64,000 nucleotides of DNA from an uncultured Bacteroides sp. (GTDB taxonomy: Bacteria > Bacteroidota > Bacteroidia > Bacteroidales > Bacteroidaceae), in contig CALUOR010000012.1 of the NCBI GenBank assembly GCA_944322285.1, positions 1 to 64,000 on the forward strand, read 5' to 3'. Shown one piece after another: positions 8,623 to 17,385 of the stretch. A program made the position numbers and the translations under genes. The first letter of the stretch is position 1. Each line of letters begins with the position of its first letter. The notes under the pieces were generated by a model that worked only from the letters and a program-made list of their open reading frames with translations, was not told the DNA's origin and made no database searches.

Positions 8623-10182
8623 ATGAGATATTTTACTCCTTGCTTATTGTCCGGTTCTATACTGCCTTTCGTAGTAGGCTGTGCCCAATCTTCCAAACAG
8701 GAGGACGTTCGGCAACAAACCGGGAAACCGAATGTGATCTATCTGATTGCCGATGATTTGGGCATTGGCGATTTGAGTTGTTATGGTGCCACGCGTATCA
8801 GTACGCCAAATTTGGACAGCTTGGCCGCTCAGGGTTTGCAGTTTGCCAATGCTTATGCCACCTCTTCTACCAGTACACCCTCTCGCTTTGGCCTTTTGAC
8901 TGGCATGTATCCGTGGCGGCAGACCAATACGGGCATTGCTCCTGGTAATTCGGAGTTGATAATAGATACAGCTTGTGTTACAATGGCGGATATGTTTAAG
9001 GCCGAAGGATATGCCACTGGTGTAGTCGGCAAATGGCATTTGGGTTTGGGACCTAAAGGAGGAACGGATTTTAACAAAGAAATTCATCCCAATGCACAGG
9101 ATATAGGATTTGACTACGAGTTCGTCATTCCTGCTACGGTAGACCGTGTGCCGTGTGTGTTTGTGGAAAACGGACATGTTGTAGGGCTTGACCCGGACGA
9201 CCCTATTACCGTGAGCTATGAGCATAAGGTGGGTGACTGGCCTACCGGTGAGGAAAATCCCGAACTCGTAAAAATGAAACCCAGCCAAGGTCATAACAAT
9301 ACGATCATTAATGGCATTCCCCGCATTGGATGGATGACGGGAGGCAAGTCTGCTTTATGGGTGGATGAGGATATTGCCGATGTCATTACCGGCAAGGCCA
9401 AAGCTTTTATTGCGGAGCATAAGGATGAGCCTTTCTTCTTGTATATGGGAACACAAGATGTGCATGTGCCCCGTGTGCCCCATCCGCGTTTTGCCGGCAA
9501 GAGTGGAATGGGGTCTCGTGGCGATGTTATTCTTCAGTTAGACTGGACGGTAGGCGAGATTATGCACACGCTGGATAGCTTAGGTATAGCTGATAATACG
9601 ATTTTTGTATTTTGTAGCGACAACGGTCCGGTTATTGATGATGGTTACCAAGATCAGGCACGTGAATTGCTGAATGGGCATAAACCCATGTTGGATTATC
9701 GGGGTGGTAAGTATAGTGCATACGAGGCAGGAACACGTACTCCTTTCTTAGTGCGTTGGCCCGCGCGTATCCAGCCGGGTAAGCAGGATGCTTTGTTTTC
9801 CATGATTGATGTATATGCTTCGTTAGCGGCTTTGTTGGGACATGAATTGCCGCAAGGCGTGGCTCCCGATAGTCGCAATCGGCTGGATACATTCCTTGGT
9901 ACGGATACTTTAGGCTGTAATTATGTGGTGCAGCAAAATCTGAACAATACGTTGTCTGTTATCCGGGGCGATTGGAAATACATAGAGCCAAGTGATAAAC
10001 CGGCCATTGAGTTTTGGACAAAGATGGAATTGGGCAATGACTTAAAACCTCAACTTTATAACCTTTCATCAGATCCTGGAGAGAAGAACAATGTGGCGGC
10101 TGATTATCCGGAGAAAGTGGAAACTCTCTCAGCATTGTTGAAGCGTGTAAAGGATGGAGAAATGCAGAAAGTTAGAGAATGA
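8623..10182 (+). CDS. Sulfatase (S1 family), Ser-type, probably GalNAc-6-sulfate directed
   Basis: The protein has 519 residues from ATG 8623. I chose this start because it opens directly into a lipoprotein signal (MRYFTPCLLSGSILPFVVGC), whereas a TTG four codons earlier is less likely. The formylglycine motif is S84-T85-P86-S87-R88 followed by FGLLTG. Metal-binding motifs are IADDLGIGD (about 42-50), KWHLG, and CSDNGP in the C-terminal half. It hydrolyses sulfate esters from glycosaminoglycan oligosaccharides outside the cytoplasm. Its place directly after the HTCS resembles the characterised N-acetylgalactosamine-6-sulfatase of the B. thetaiotaomicron chondroitin locus. That substrate is an inference from context and overall sequence feel. 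Confidence 0.9.
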   Translation: MRYFTPCLLSGSILPFVVGCAQSSKQEDVRQQTGKPNVIYLIADDLGIGDLSCYGATRISTPNLDSLAAQGLQFANAYATSSTSTPSRFGLLTGMYPWRQTNTGIAPGNSELIIDTACVTMADMFKAEGYATGVVGKWHLGLGPKGGTDFNKEIHPNAQDIGFDYEFVIPATVDRVPCVFVENGHVVGLDPDDPITVSYEHKVGDWPTGEENPELVKMKPSQGHNNTIINGIPRIGWMTGGKSALWVDEDIADVITGKAKAFIAEHKDEPFFLYMGTQDVHVPRVPHPRFAGKSGMGSRGDVILQLDWTVGEIMHTLDSLGIADNTIFVFCSDNGPVIDDGYQDQARELLNGHKPMLDYRGGKYSAYEAGTRTPFLVRWPARIQPGKQDALFSMIDVYASLAALLGHELPQGVAPDSRNRLDTFLGTDTLGCNYVVQQNLNNTLSVIRGDWKYIEPSDKPAIEFWTKMELGNDLKPQLYNLSSDPGEKNNVAADYPEKVETLSALLKRVKDGEMQKVRE

Positions 10183-10206
10183 TGAATGTTTACTAATCTG
10201 TCAGAA

Positions 10207-10258
10207 GGCAAGTCCTGAAGATCAATGTATATTGATTTCTGAGACTTGCCTTTGATTT
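10207..10258 (+). terminator. Terminator after the second sulfatase
   Basis: An 8-bp perfect outer stem (GGCAAGTC with GACTTGCC) encloses an inner ATCAAT-gtat-ATTGAT hairpin. TTTGATTTT follows. It separates the sulfatase from the convergent superoxide dismutase gene. Confidence 0.8.
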
Positions 10259-10312
10259 TAGAATATCTGATGTAATACATTAGGGGGAGGATGGTTTTTT
10301 GAGGGGAAAAGA

Positions 10313-10894
10313 CTATAATCTTTTTCCTATGGTTTGCCAGTCAATGATATTCCACAAATTCTTCACATGTTCGGCGCGTCGGTTACGGTAATCTATGTAG
10401 TAGGCATGTTCCCATACATCAATACAAAGCAATGGCTTATTGCCTTGGCGGAGCGGATTGTTTGCATTGCCCTCTTTGGTAATTTGTAACTTGCCTTCGG
10501 GAGTCAACGAAAGCCATGCCCATCCTGAACCGAAAAGGGTTACGGCTGCTTCTTCCATCTGTTTCTTTAGTTCGTCTAAGCTACCGAAGTCGCGTAGAAT
10601 TAGTTCATTCAGTTTTCCTTCGGGTTGCTTGCCTTGTCCTGGTGTCGTGAATTGCAGGAAATAGAGTGTGTGGTTCAGCACTTGCCCGGCATTGTTGTAT
10701 ATGCCACCTTCCGGAGCATCTTTAACAATGTGTTCAATGTCTTTTTGTTCATATTCTGTACTTTTAACCAGATTGGTGAGGTTCGTCACGTACGTTTGCA
10801 GGTGTTTGCCATAGTGATATTCTATGGTTTCTGCGCTGATAACAGGTTCCAATCCATTACTAGGATAAGGAAGTTGAGGCATTTCATTTTTCAT
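10313..10894 (-). CDS. sodB: Superoxide dismutase (Fe or cambialistic)
   Basis: Dismutates superoxide in the cytoplasm, an oxygen-tolerance function of Bacteroides. It has 193 residues, the normal length, from ATG 10894; a longer in-frame extension upstream is not family-like. Metal ligands are His27 (EYHYGKH), His75 (NNAGQVLNHTLYF), and Asp159 and His163 (DVWEHAYY). The Gln in NAGQVLNH is typical of the Fe-type second shell, though Bacteroides enzymes are often cambialistic. It is monocistronic, convergent with the sulfatase and isolated from sufE by a repeat-containing spacer. Confidence 0.96.
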   Translation of the reverse strand: MKNEMPQLPYPSNGLEPVISAETIEYHYGKHLQTYVTNLTNLVKSTEYEQKDIEHIVKDAPEGGIYNNAGQVLNHTLYFLQFTTPGQGKQPEGKLNELILRDFGSLDELKKQMEEAAVTLFGSGWAWLSLTPEGKLQITKEGNANNPLRQGNKPLLCIDVWEHAYYIDYRNRRAEHVKNLWNIIDWQTIGKRL

Positions 10895-10943
10895 AATAAC
10901 AGTTTTTAAGTAATTAATCATATTTAGTTTATACTATATCAGT

Positions 10944-11066
10944 AATTAAGGAGTTAAGAAGTTAAGGAGTTAAGCCGATAGTAGGCTTATCATGTATCCT
11001 AAAAAGTATTGGCTTAACTCCTAACGGAGCGAAGCGGAGTGATAACTCCTTAACTTCTTAACTCCT
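10944..11066. repeat. Intergenic inverted-repeat element (GGAGTTAAG type)
   Basis: The left arm, with AGGAGTTAAGAAGTTAAGG near 10948-10977, is repeated in inverse orientation at about 11011-11066. The right arm carries an extra block of about 20 bases (ACGGAGCGAAGCGGAGTG). It fills the space between sodB and sufE and could form a long hairpin. It looks like a dispersed non-coding palindrome, not a gene. Confidence 0.7.
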
Positions 11067-11135
11067 AAAAAGAATAATATCAATTAATTCTGTACACTTA
11101 CTTATAAGTTTATATGTGTTTCCGGTTATGGAATT

Positions 11136-11558
11136 TTATTGCTCTTTCGCCTTGTAGGCCAGCGCATACATCCGCATTTGCTTCACCATGGAGAGCAGGC
11201 CGTTGCTGCGGGTAGGCGAAAGGTGCTCCTTCAGGCCGATGCGGTCGATGAAGTAGAGGTCGGCACCAAGTATCTCGTCGGGCGTGTGGCCGGAGAGGAC
11301 TTTGATGAGCAGGGCGATGATGCCTTTCACAATCAGGGCGTCGCTTTCCGCCTGGAAGATGAGTTTGCCATCCCGTTCGTCGGCTTGCAGCCACACGCGG
11401 CTTTGGCAGCCTTCTATCAGGTTCTGGTCCGTCTTATACTTTTCGTCAAGGGGTTGCTGTTCGTTGCCCAAGTCGATGAGCAACTGGTAGCGGTCCATCC
11501 AGTCGTCGAAGTCGCTGAATTCAGCGATGACTTCGTCTTGCATTTCGTTAATGGTCAT
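11136..11558 (-). CDS. sufE: SufE cysteine-desulfurase sulfur acceptor
   Basis: Accepts sulfur from the SufS desulfurase and passes it on for Fe-S cluster assembly in the cytoplasm. It has 140 residues, typical for SufE. The sulfur-accepting Cys51 is in IEGCQSRVW. The flanking pattern FDDWMDRYQLLIDLG at the N-terminus and LSPTRSNGLLSMVKQMR near the C-terminus are family signatures. It stands alone here; no suf operon genes are adjacent. It is on the same strand as the M28 gene upstream, but they are separated by a repeat of about 100 bases. Confidence 0.95.
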   Translation of the reverse strand: MTINEMQDEVIAEFSDFDDWMDRYQLLIDLGNEQQPLDEKYKTDQNLIEGCQSRVWLQADERDGKLIFQAESDALIVKGIIALLIKVLSGHTPDEILGADLYFIDRIGLKEHLSPTRSNGLLSMVKQMRMYALAYKAKEQ

Positions 11559-11571
11559 TGTTTTTATTTAT

Positions 11572-11676
11572 TTAATGTGCTAATATGCTAATGTGTTGAT
11601 TGATTTATGCAATGTGTGACTCTATGTTTTCATGTCGCAGGGTATTGGCACATTGACATATTAGCACATTGGCACA
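11572..11676. repeat. Intergenic inverted repeat (AATGTGCTAATAT type)
   Basis: AATGTGCTAATATGCTAATG at about 11574-11593 faces its near-exact inverse, CATTGACATATTAGCACATT, at about 11651-11670, with a 55-base spacer. It is a palindromic non-coding element between sufE and the M28 lipoprotein gene. Confidence 0.7.
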
Positions 11677-11681
11677 TTATG

Positions 11682-12695
11682 TTACTTCTCATTATAAATC
11701 ACTTCCAACACCGTCTGTCCTACGGCGGTCAGTGTGTTCTTGTCTATCACATCCATCGTGTCGCCCGTGGTGTGCCAGAAGTCGCCGAAGCCCGTGTCGC
11801 AGGCGGGGTCGTAGTTGATGATGTCCACGCAGGGTATCTTGCGCAGGTTGTAGACGTAGACGTGGTCGTCCGTCACTTCGCTTCCGTCTGCTTTGGGGAA
11901 GAAAGAGCCGAAGCCCAAACGGTGGGCGGCGTCCCATATCTTCTCCACTTGTCTCTCGGCTGTACGCACGGAGAAACCTTCTTTGTAGAACGTGGCGTTT
12001 TTGCCTCCCACCATGTCCAGCAGGATGCCATAGCGGGCATTGTAGTTGTCCACATGGGGCACGCGTCCCCAGTATTGCGAGCCAAGGCACCAGGTGTCCG
12101 CCTTGTAGTCACCCTTGTAGAAGTAGGGCGTGCCGTAGTCCTCGGCGTCGAAAAAGATAATGTCTATTCCGATGGCGGGTGCCTGTTGCTGCAACTGACG
12201 GGCAATTTCCAGCAAGACGCCCACGCCGCTGGCACCGTCGTTTACTCCGAGTATTGGCGTGCGGTGTTTCTTTTTGTCGGCATCCTGATCGGCAAAGGGA
12301 CGGCTGTCCCAATGGGCGCAGAGCAGAACGCGGCGTTTGCTTTCCGGATTATAAGCGCCGATGATGTTGCGTGCCTTCAAGATGGTGTTGTCATAGGCGA
12401 TGAGGTCGGCATGCTGATTGTAGACTTTGGCGCCGAATTTCTCTAACTGGCCTGCCAGGTAATCGCCGCAAACTTTGTGGGCGTCCGTGTTGGGCACGCG
12501 GGGACCGAAATCGGCTTGCGCTTGGATGTATTGGTAGGCACTGTCCGCATTGAAAGCCGGCACGTTGACGGTTTGCTCCGATGAGACGGGCGTGTTCGCC
12601 GATTTTGTCTCAGCGTTCGTCTTGTTGCCGCAAGCTACGGTGATAGTCATGGCCAGTGTGAACAGAGGAATAAGGGAATACTTCGTTTTATTCAT
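11682..12695 (-). CDS. M28-family Zn lipoprotein, glutaminyl-peptide cyclotransferase type
   Basis: Predicted to cyclise N-terminal Gln of exported proteins to pyroglutamate, or to act as an aminopeptidase; the folds are the same. The protein has 337 residues with a lipobox at VAC22. M28 landmarks: CAHWDSRPFADQD (about 127-137), LGVNDGASGVGVLLE with the likely metal ligand Asp153, FFDAED with Glu185, and FWHTTGD with the His ligand near residue 310. The HWDSRP...NDGASGVGVLLEIAR pattern matches what I recall of Bacteroidetes glutaminyl cyclases, which act on periplasmic proteins after signal peptidase cleavage. It sits 17 bases downstream of the S66 carboxypeptidase gene and is probably cotranscribed with it. 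Confidence 0.82.
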   Translation of the reverse strand: MNKTKYSLIPLFTLAMTITVACGNKTNAETKSANTPVSSEQTVNVPAFNADSAYQYIQAQADFGPRVPNTDAHKVCGDYLAGQLEKFGAKVYNQHADLIAYDNTILKARNIIGAYNPESKRRVLLCAHWDSRPFADQDADKKKHRTPILGVNDGASGVGVLLEIARQLQQQAPAIGIDIIFFDAEDYGTPYFYKGDYKADTWCLGSQYWGRVPHVDNYNARYGILLDMVGGKNATFYKEGFSVRTAERQVEKIWDAAHRLGFGSFFPKADGSEVTDDHVYVYNLRKIPCVDIINYDPACDTGFGDFWHTTGDTMDVIDKNTLTAVGQTVLEVIYNEK

Positions 12696-12712
12696 TGTAC
12701 AAGTTATATATA

Positions 12713-13651
12713 TTATGGTATATCAAATATTAGTTTCACTTCTTTCTTGCCTACCTCCAGCCGGACGGGTGCTCCGTTGACGAGCGGCAGGTTGCGTGTG
12801 ACGTGTCCCACGGGGAAGTTGAAGCAGACGGGATAGTCATAGTCCTTCACCAAGTCGGCCAAGGCGCCATACAACTCTTTACCCAATTGCTTCTTTTCCT
12901 CATATTCGGTGAATTGTCCTATGATAAGGCCTGACAGGCGCTCCAATACGCCACCCAAACGGAGATTGTACATCATGCGTTCGATGGCATGCGGCCGTTC
13001 GCCCACATCTTCCAGGAAGAGCAACGTACCTTCGGCAGGGATGTCGTAGGGCGTGCCCCGCAGGCCATAGAACACGGCGAAGTTTCCTCCACGCAACGTC
13101 CCTTCCGCCGTGCCCCGTCGGTTCAGTTTATGAGGTTCGCATGCATAGCCGTGCGGTGTATCGGGAGCAAAGAAAGCTCCTGTCAGCATGTCGCGCAAGG
13201 CCAGTGTGCAGAAGTCGTCTTCCGCTTCTACGGTTAGGTGGCGTGCCATGGGAGCGTGGAGGGAAGCAAATCCTTCGCGTTGCCACAGACAATGCAAAGC
13301 GGTGATGTCGCTAAAGCCAATCATCCACTTGGGAGACTCACGGAAGCGTTCAAAATTGAGCTTGTCCACTAAGTGAACCGCTCCATATCCTCCCCGGCTG
13401 CATAGGATGGCACGCGCGTCCGCATCATCCATCGCCTCCTGCAAGTCGCTTAGCCGTTGGCGGATGCTGCCCGCATAGAGTCCGCTCGACCCTGCGGCAT
13501 GTTTCGCCAATGCTGGCTTGAGTCCCCACGCCTTCAGCCGTGCGACCGCTCCTTTCAGGAAATGCTTGTCTATCTTGCCCGATGGCGAAACGATGATGAC
13601 TTTGTCGCCTTCGTGCAGATAGGGTGGAAATATGAGTCTGTCTGATGTCAT
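12713..13651 (-). CDS. ldcA: Muramoyltetrapeptide (LD-) carboxypeptidase, S66 family
   Basis: Cleaves the LD bond of murein tetrapeptides during cytoplasmic peptidoglycan recycling. It has 312 residues from ATG 13651; a longer frame upstream adds 24 residues that are not family-like. S66 landmarks: SRGGYGAVHLVD (about 88-99), MIGFSDITALH with the nucleophile Ser, the LEDVGERPHAIERM block containing the catalytic Glu region, and FPVGHVTRNLPL with the catalytic His near the C-terminus. The M28 lipoprotein gene follows closely. The promoter overlaps a 14-bp palindrome. Confidence 0.9.
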   Translation of the reverse strand: MTSDRLIFPPYLHEGDKVIIVSPSGKIDKHFLKGAVARLKAWGLKPALAKHAAGSSGLYAGSIRQRLSDLQEAMDDADARAILCSRGGYGAVHLVDKLNFERFRESPKWMIGFSDITALHCLWQREGFASLHAPMARHLTVEAEDDFCTLALRDMLTGAFFAPDTPHGYACEPHKLNRRGTAEGTLRGGNFAVFYGLRGTPYDIPAEGTLLFLEDVGERPHAIERMMYNLRLGGVLERLSGLIIGQFTEYEEKKQLGKELYGALADLVKDYDYPVCFNFPVGHVTRNLPLVNGAPVRLEVGKKEVKLIFDIP

Positions 13652-13659
13652 AGCTTCAA

Positions 13660-13696
13660 CTATTTCCCGCAAATGTACGCATTTTGCGGGAAATAG
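13660..13696 (-). promoter_or_regulatory. Promoter overlapped by a 14-bp palindrome, upstream of ldcA
   Basis: CTATTTCCCGCAAA at 13660-13673 is repeated exactly in inverse at 13683-13696, with a 9-base spacer. The minus-strand -7 box TACATTTG (13670-13677) starts inside the spacer and runs into one arm. The arrangement looks like an operator over a promoter, or a 5' UTR hairpin. The start codon lies 9 bases further on. The region from 13697 to about 13975 shows no gene on either strand. Confidence 0.65.
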
Positions 13697-13975
13697 AAAA
13701 ACTTTTATCCTTACCATTTGCAATAGCTTGTACTATCTTTTGTGATTCAACCACTCTGTCACAATAATTGGCCGGTTCAATCTTTCCAGTGACGATGAAA
13801 AGGTTTTTCACTTCTTACATGTCTTATTGGGGAGATGGCTGCCCCTGACTTTCCGGCAATAAAACATATTGATGCGTATTTTAATCATTCGATATCAAAA
13901 AGAATTTATTTTCCATGTTTTAGTGACTTGCTTCTTTTATAAAAGCAATGAAAAAGAAATGCATAAAAATGCATC

Positions 13976-14090
13976 GTTCTGAAACACTGCACTGTTCACT
14001 CTCAATTAGCGCAGTGCTCGGTAGGTAACTCTGCGCTCATTAGGGTGAAGAACTGCGCTCGCTGAGTGCGAAAAGTTAAGTGTTTGAGGA
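13976..14090. repeat. Palindromic intergenic element, AGCGCAGTG family, copy 1
   Basis: It contains CTCTCAATTAGCGCAGTG and the inverted-type CTCTGCGCTCATTAGGGTG, plus partial copies (ACTGCACTG, ACTGCGCTCGCTGAGTGCG). The same words recur at 20760-20885, so this is a dispersed repeat. The rest of the 13697-14328 gap is AT-rich and I see no gene in it. Confidence 0.65.
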
Positions 14091-14318
14091 GAAGTGGTTG
14101 CTCTATCTGCTAAAAACTGTGAACTTTTGCTTAATAAACCTTTTGTGTTAAGGTATTTTCACTCCTATAATCTGTAAATATTCGAGTAGAAATAGTTCTA
14201 ATTCCCTGAATATAAATAAATAAGCTTTTCAAGAATTCGTTCTTTCCAGTTGATTCCTCCTTTGCTCCGAAACAAACGATTCTCAGCGATTAGAAGATGC
14301 AATGTGTCAGAGGTGACA

Positions 14319-14332
14319 AAATGATAAATTAT
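14319..14332. repeat. Lone terminal-type box at the 3' end of the AAA-ATPase gene
   Basis: AAATGATAAATTAT resembles the left terminus of the dispersed elements described below. In minus orientation it supplies the TAA stop of the AAA-ATPase gene. No matching right terminus is visible nearby, so this may be a remnant or chance. Confidence 0.3.
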
Positions 14333-16065
14333 CCTTCTTCACACACAATCATTTCCGCTCCCCGGAACACTACTTTCAGTAAGTGCAGCTGCGTGCCGGC
14401 GCAAAGGCGTTGCACCACCTTGTCCGCACTATATTTCTTCAGTTGTTCCTCCGCCTCCCGACACTTTTCTTCCACTTCCGCATCCGTAGCTGTGGGATTG
14501 ATGTATTTCAACTCCATGATATAGCTGTGGGCGATGTCCGTGTAGCGTGCCTTGTCCGGTAGCATCAGGAAATCACTGTAACCGTAGTTCAGTTCGATTT
14601 CCGGTTCCACCAGGTAGAGGGAGTTCAACGCCAGGTAAGCCTTGAAGAAGCCTTGTAAGTTGTGTTCCCCACGAATGCTGTCACGGATGGAGGAGTTTTC
14701 CTTATAAGCCTCGGCTATGCGGTGAATCAGCGGTTGCCAGTCGCCTTCGTAAGTCATCCGTACCATTTCTTCTTGGAAGGAGATAATATCCATCGGTACG
14801 CTCCGCTCGAAATAATCCCGCATAAAAGACCAGTACTGCTCCCTTACGCAATGATTCGGAATGACCATCCGGATAAGCCCACCCACATTTTTATGCATGG
14901 TCAGCAGGCCGTAGTAGTAAAGCAGGCTCCGGAAATTGTTGTCGTCCGTCACGTACTCGGCGGGGAAAGACGTCCGCAGGTTCATCAACACGGAACCCGT
15001 GGCGGCAATCTCCTCAATGACACTCATGCGGTTCTCCTGCTGGTTGCCCCGGTCGATGTCCGCCAGCATCTTCAGCTTCTTGTAGTCCGTACGGATGTTC
15101 TTGTCCACCATCTCTTCCGGTGCGGCCCCATAAAGCACTTGGTTGCGCAAGTAGTAAAGAACCATGTCGCAGTTGTAGATATGCTCCTTGTCCAGGCATT
15201 GTTTGGCGAAGCAATAATTATTGTACCAGGGCTTCATTTCCTCCAACATCATCTCAATGTCCGCATCCGCACGCAGTTTGCCGTTGTCTTGGAAATAGCG
15301 GAACATCGTGCGCACGTCACCTTCCGAAAAGCCCAACATGTCGTTGAAGCGCGGGTCTTGAGAGATGTTCCAGTCGATGTTGTACCCGCTGGAAAGGTCG
15401 TCAAGCGTCACGGGAGAAACTCCGATGAGGAACACCCGGCTGAACATTGCCTTGAATATCTTGAAATAATCGCGGTAGAAGCCGCTGGCGTGGGTGAGTT
15501 TCCGAAAGAGGTCTTTTCCCCCATCGCTTAGGATTACATTGGTGAAGTTGTCGTACTCGTCTATTATCAAGTAAAGCGGGCAGCCTTTCATGTGCGCCTG
15601 AATGTTGATGTAGGTCAGCTTACCACGTGCGTCCCGCTCCGACTTTACCATTTGTTCGAAGTCCGCATCGTAATACCCCGCATAGGTCTTGGCAAATGCA
15701 TCCAACATCTGCCCACAATAGCGGTTGAAGCTTTCTTCCAGTTCCTGCTCGTTCCTGCCGCTTATCTGCGAGAAGTCGAAGTAAATCACCTGGAAGCTGT
15801 TTTTCAGCGGTGTGGGATGCTCGTGTATCCAAAGCCCGCCGAACAATCGGTCGAACTTATTCGCCTGCGCGATGTCATAGTAGGCCTGCATCATGCTGAC
15901 GAACACGCTCTTGCCGAAACGGCGCGGACGGATAAGAAACAGATATTTGCCTGTATCTTCCAACGAGGAAAGATACATCGTCTTGTCTACATAATAGAGA
16001 TTCTCGTTCCGTACTTCCTCAAAGCGCGCCACCCCATAAGGAATACCTTTTACTGTTTCCATCAT
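14329..16065 (-). CDS. AAA-ATPase-like protein with C-terminal PD-(D/E)XK-like domain
   Basis: The protein has 578 residues. The N-terminal half is an AAA-ATPase-like domain: GIPYGVARFEEVRNENLYYVDKT style start, a Walker A variant RPRRFGKS near residue 50, and a Walker B-like LIIDEYDNF near 175. The C-terminal region has the nuclease-like pattern SDFLML followed by HSYIMELKY (D ... ExK). The architecture is the AAA-ATPase_like plus DUF1703 (PDDEXK_9) combination that is amplified in Bacteroides genomes. The biological role is unknown and I do not assign one. A paralogue lies at 41350-42897. It has its own perfect promoter and is flanked by repeat elements, as would fit an independently moving unit. 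Confidence 0.85.
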   Translation of the reverse strand: MMETVKGIPYGVARFEEVRNENLYYVDKTMYLSSLEDTGKYLFLIRPRRFGKSVFVSMMQAYYDIAQANKFDRLFGGLWIHEHPTPLKNSFQVIYFDFSQISGRNEQELEESFNRYCGQMLDAFAKTYAGYYDADFEQMVKSERDARGKLTYINIQAHMKGCPLYLIIDEYDNFTNVILSDGGKDLFRKLTHASGFYRDYFKIFKAMFSRVFLIGVSPVTLDDLSSGYNIDWNISQDPRFNDMLGFSEGDVRTMFRYFQDNGKLRADADIEMMLEEMKPWYNNYCFAKQCLDKEHIYNCDMVLYYLRNQVLYGAAPEEMVDKNIRTDYKKLKMLADIDRGNQQENRMSVIEEIAATGSVLMNLRTSFPAEYVTDDNNFRSLLYYYGLLTMHKNVGGLIRMVIPNHCVREQYWSFMRDYFERSVPMDIISFQEEMVRMTYEGDWQPLIHRIAEAYKENSSIRDSIRGEHNLQGFFKAYLALNSLYLVEPEIELNYGYSDFLMLPDKARYTDIAHSYIMELKYINPTATDAEVEEKCREAEEQLKKYSADKVVQRLCAGTQLHLLKVVFRGAEMIVCEEG

Positions 16066-16088
16066 TGCTGTATTAATACTGTTTAGGA

Positions 16089-16119
16089 CAAAGGTACGAA
16101 AAATAAGCAGGTGTACAAA
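16089..16119 (-). promoter_or_regulatory. Promoter of the AAA-ATPase gene
   Basis: Minus-strand TTTG (16116-16119), exactly 19 bases, then TACCTTTG (16089-16096): a perfect match to the Bacteroides -33/-7 consensus. It lies 24 bases before the start codon. Confidence 0.9.
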
Positions 16120-16120
16120 A

Positions 16121-16364
16121 TTAAATGATAATTTATCTATTAGAAGTAAATGGTAACTGAACTCCCCTCCTTCGGGAAGGAGGGGTGCCCACCGGGCGGG
16201 GTGGTAGGTAAAGCATGGTTCGACCTATTTATATAAATATAAGGAAAATAGGAGTCGCTAAGCGGCATATTTCTCCTACCACCTCCCCCTGCGGGGACTC
16301 CTCCTTCCGGAAGGAGGAGAGTTTTGCAAATCATCTTCAGTTACACACATAAATTCCCATTTAA
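16121..16364. repeat. Dispersed palindromic element A (shared termini)
   Basis: Left terminus TTAAATGATAATTTATCT at 16121-16138; right terminus ATAAATTCCCATTTAA at 16349-16364. The core is a long inverted repeat: ACTCCCCTCCTTCGGGAAGG ... GGTGGTAGG pairs with CCTACCACCT ... CTCCTTCCGGAAGGAGGAG. It accounts for almost the whole 324-base gap before the ROK kinase gene. The termini recur at five other sites with different cores. Confidence 0.8.
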
Positions 16365-16389
16365 TTGCATTAACTAGAAACATTCCGTT

Positions 16390-17325
16390 ATGAAACAAGC
16401 GATAGGAATAGATTTAGGAGGCACTACAATCAAATACGCATTGGTAAGCGAAGCCGGGGACATCCGTTTCGAGGGAAAGCTTCCTTCGCGGGCCAATGAG
16501 TCAGCCGCTTGTGTGTTGGCACAACTCAGGCAGGCGGCAGAGTGTGTGCTTTCTCTTGCCCGGGCGAAACAAATGGAGAGCGATATTGTAGGAATAGGAT
16601 TAGGGACTCCGGGCATTATTGACGCTACGGGACGCATTGTATTAGGAGGGGCTGAGAACATTGTGGGCTGGGAGCGGATAGATGTTGTTACGCCAATGGA
16701 AACTTATACAGGGCTTCCGGTTCGTATGGGGAACGATGCCAACATGATGGGATTAGGTGAGATGCAATATGGAGCCGGACGAAATTGTACGGATATTGTA
16801 TTTCTGACGATAGGTACAGGCATTGGAGGAGCCATTATCATAGGGGGCAAATTGTTTAGCGGCTATGCCAACCGTGGAGCTGAGTTGGGACATACGCCAC
16901 TCATAGCTAATGGAGAGCGGTGTAACTGCGGTGCGACAGGATGTTTGGAGCATTACGCCTCCACTTCGGCTTTGGTTCGTCACTTCCTTGCAAAAGCTAA
17001 GCCTTTGGGACTTTTTGTCAACGACTTTGTAGATGGTGAGCTCATTGTCCGTCTCTACCGCGAAGGACATCCTCTTGCCGTACAATGCATGAACGAACAC
17101 TTCTACTATTTGAGGCGTGGTATTGCGGGTTTTGTCAATGTATTCAGTCCCCAGCGTGTCGTGATAGGAGGAGGCATTTGTGAAGCCGGTGATTTTTATT
17201 TGGAAGAATTACGTAAGGTGGTAGCGGCAAATGTCATTCGTGATTGTGCCGTTAATACCCAGATAGTACGGGCTGAATTAGGAAACCGTGCGGGATTAAT
17301 CGGTGCGGCATCGCAACTATTTTAA
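16390..17325 (+). CDS. ROK-family sugar kinase (probable glucokinase)
   Basis: Phosphorylates a hexose, most likely glucose, with ATP in the cytoplasm. It has 311 residues. Landmarks: phosphate-binding IDLGGTTIKYALV at the N-terminus, GNDANMMGLGE with the catalytic Asp, GTGIGGAIIIGG, and the ROK zinc motif CNCGATGCLE at about 178-187. No DNA-binding HTH is present, so it is a kinase and not a NagC/XylR-type repressor. Specificity between glucose, N-acetylmannosamine and similar sugars cannot be decided from sequence alone. It is monocistronic, followed by a GC-rich hairpin. Confidence 0.88.
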   Translation: MKQAIGIDLGGTTIKYALVSEAGDIRFEGKLPSRANESAACVLAQLRQAAECVLSLARAKQMESDIVGIGLGTPGIIDATGRIVLGGAENIVGWERIDVVTPMETYTGLPVRMGNDANMMGLGEMQYGAGRNCTDIVFLTIGTGIGGAIIIGGKLFSGYANRGAELGHTPLIANGERCNCGATGCLEHYASTSALVRHFLAKAKPLGLFVNDFVDGELIVRLYREGHPLAVQCMNEHFYYLRRGIAGFVNVFSPQRVVIGGGICEAGDFYLEELRKVVAANVIRDCAVNTQIVRAELGNRAGLIGAASQLF

Positions 17326-17385
17326 TGAAACAACTCATTCTGAATCCCATGAAATCACTTGTCAGAAAACTTGTTTTCTAGGTAT

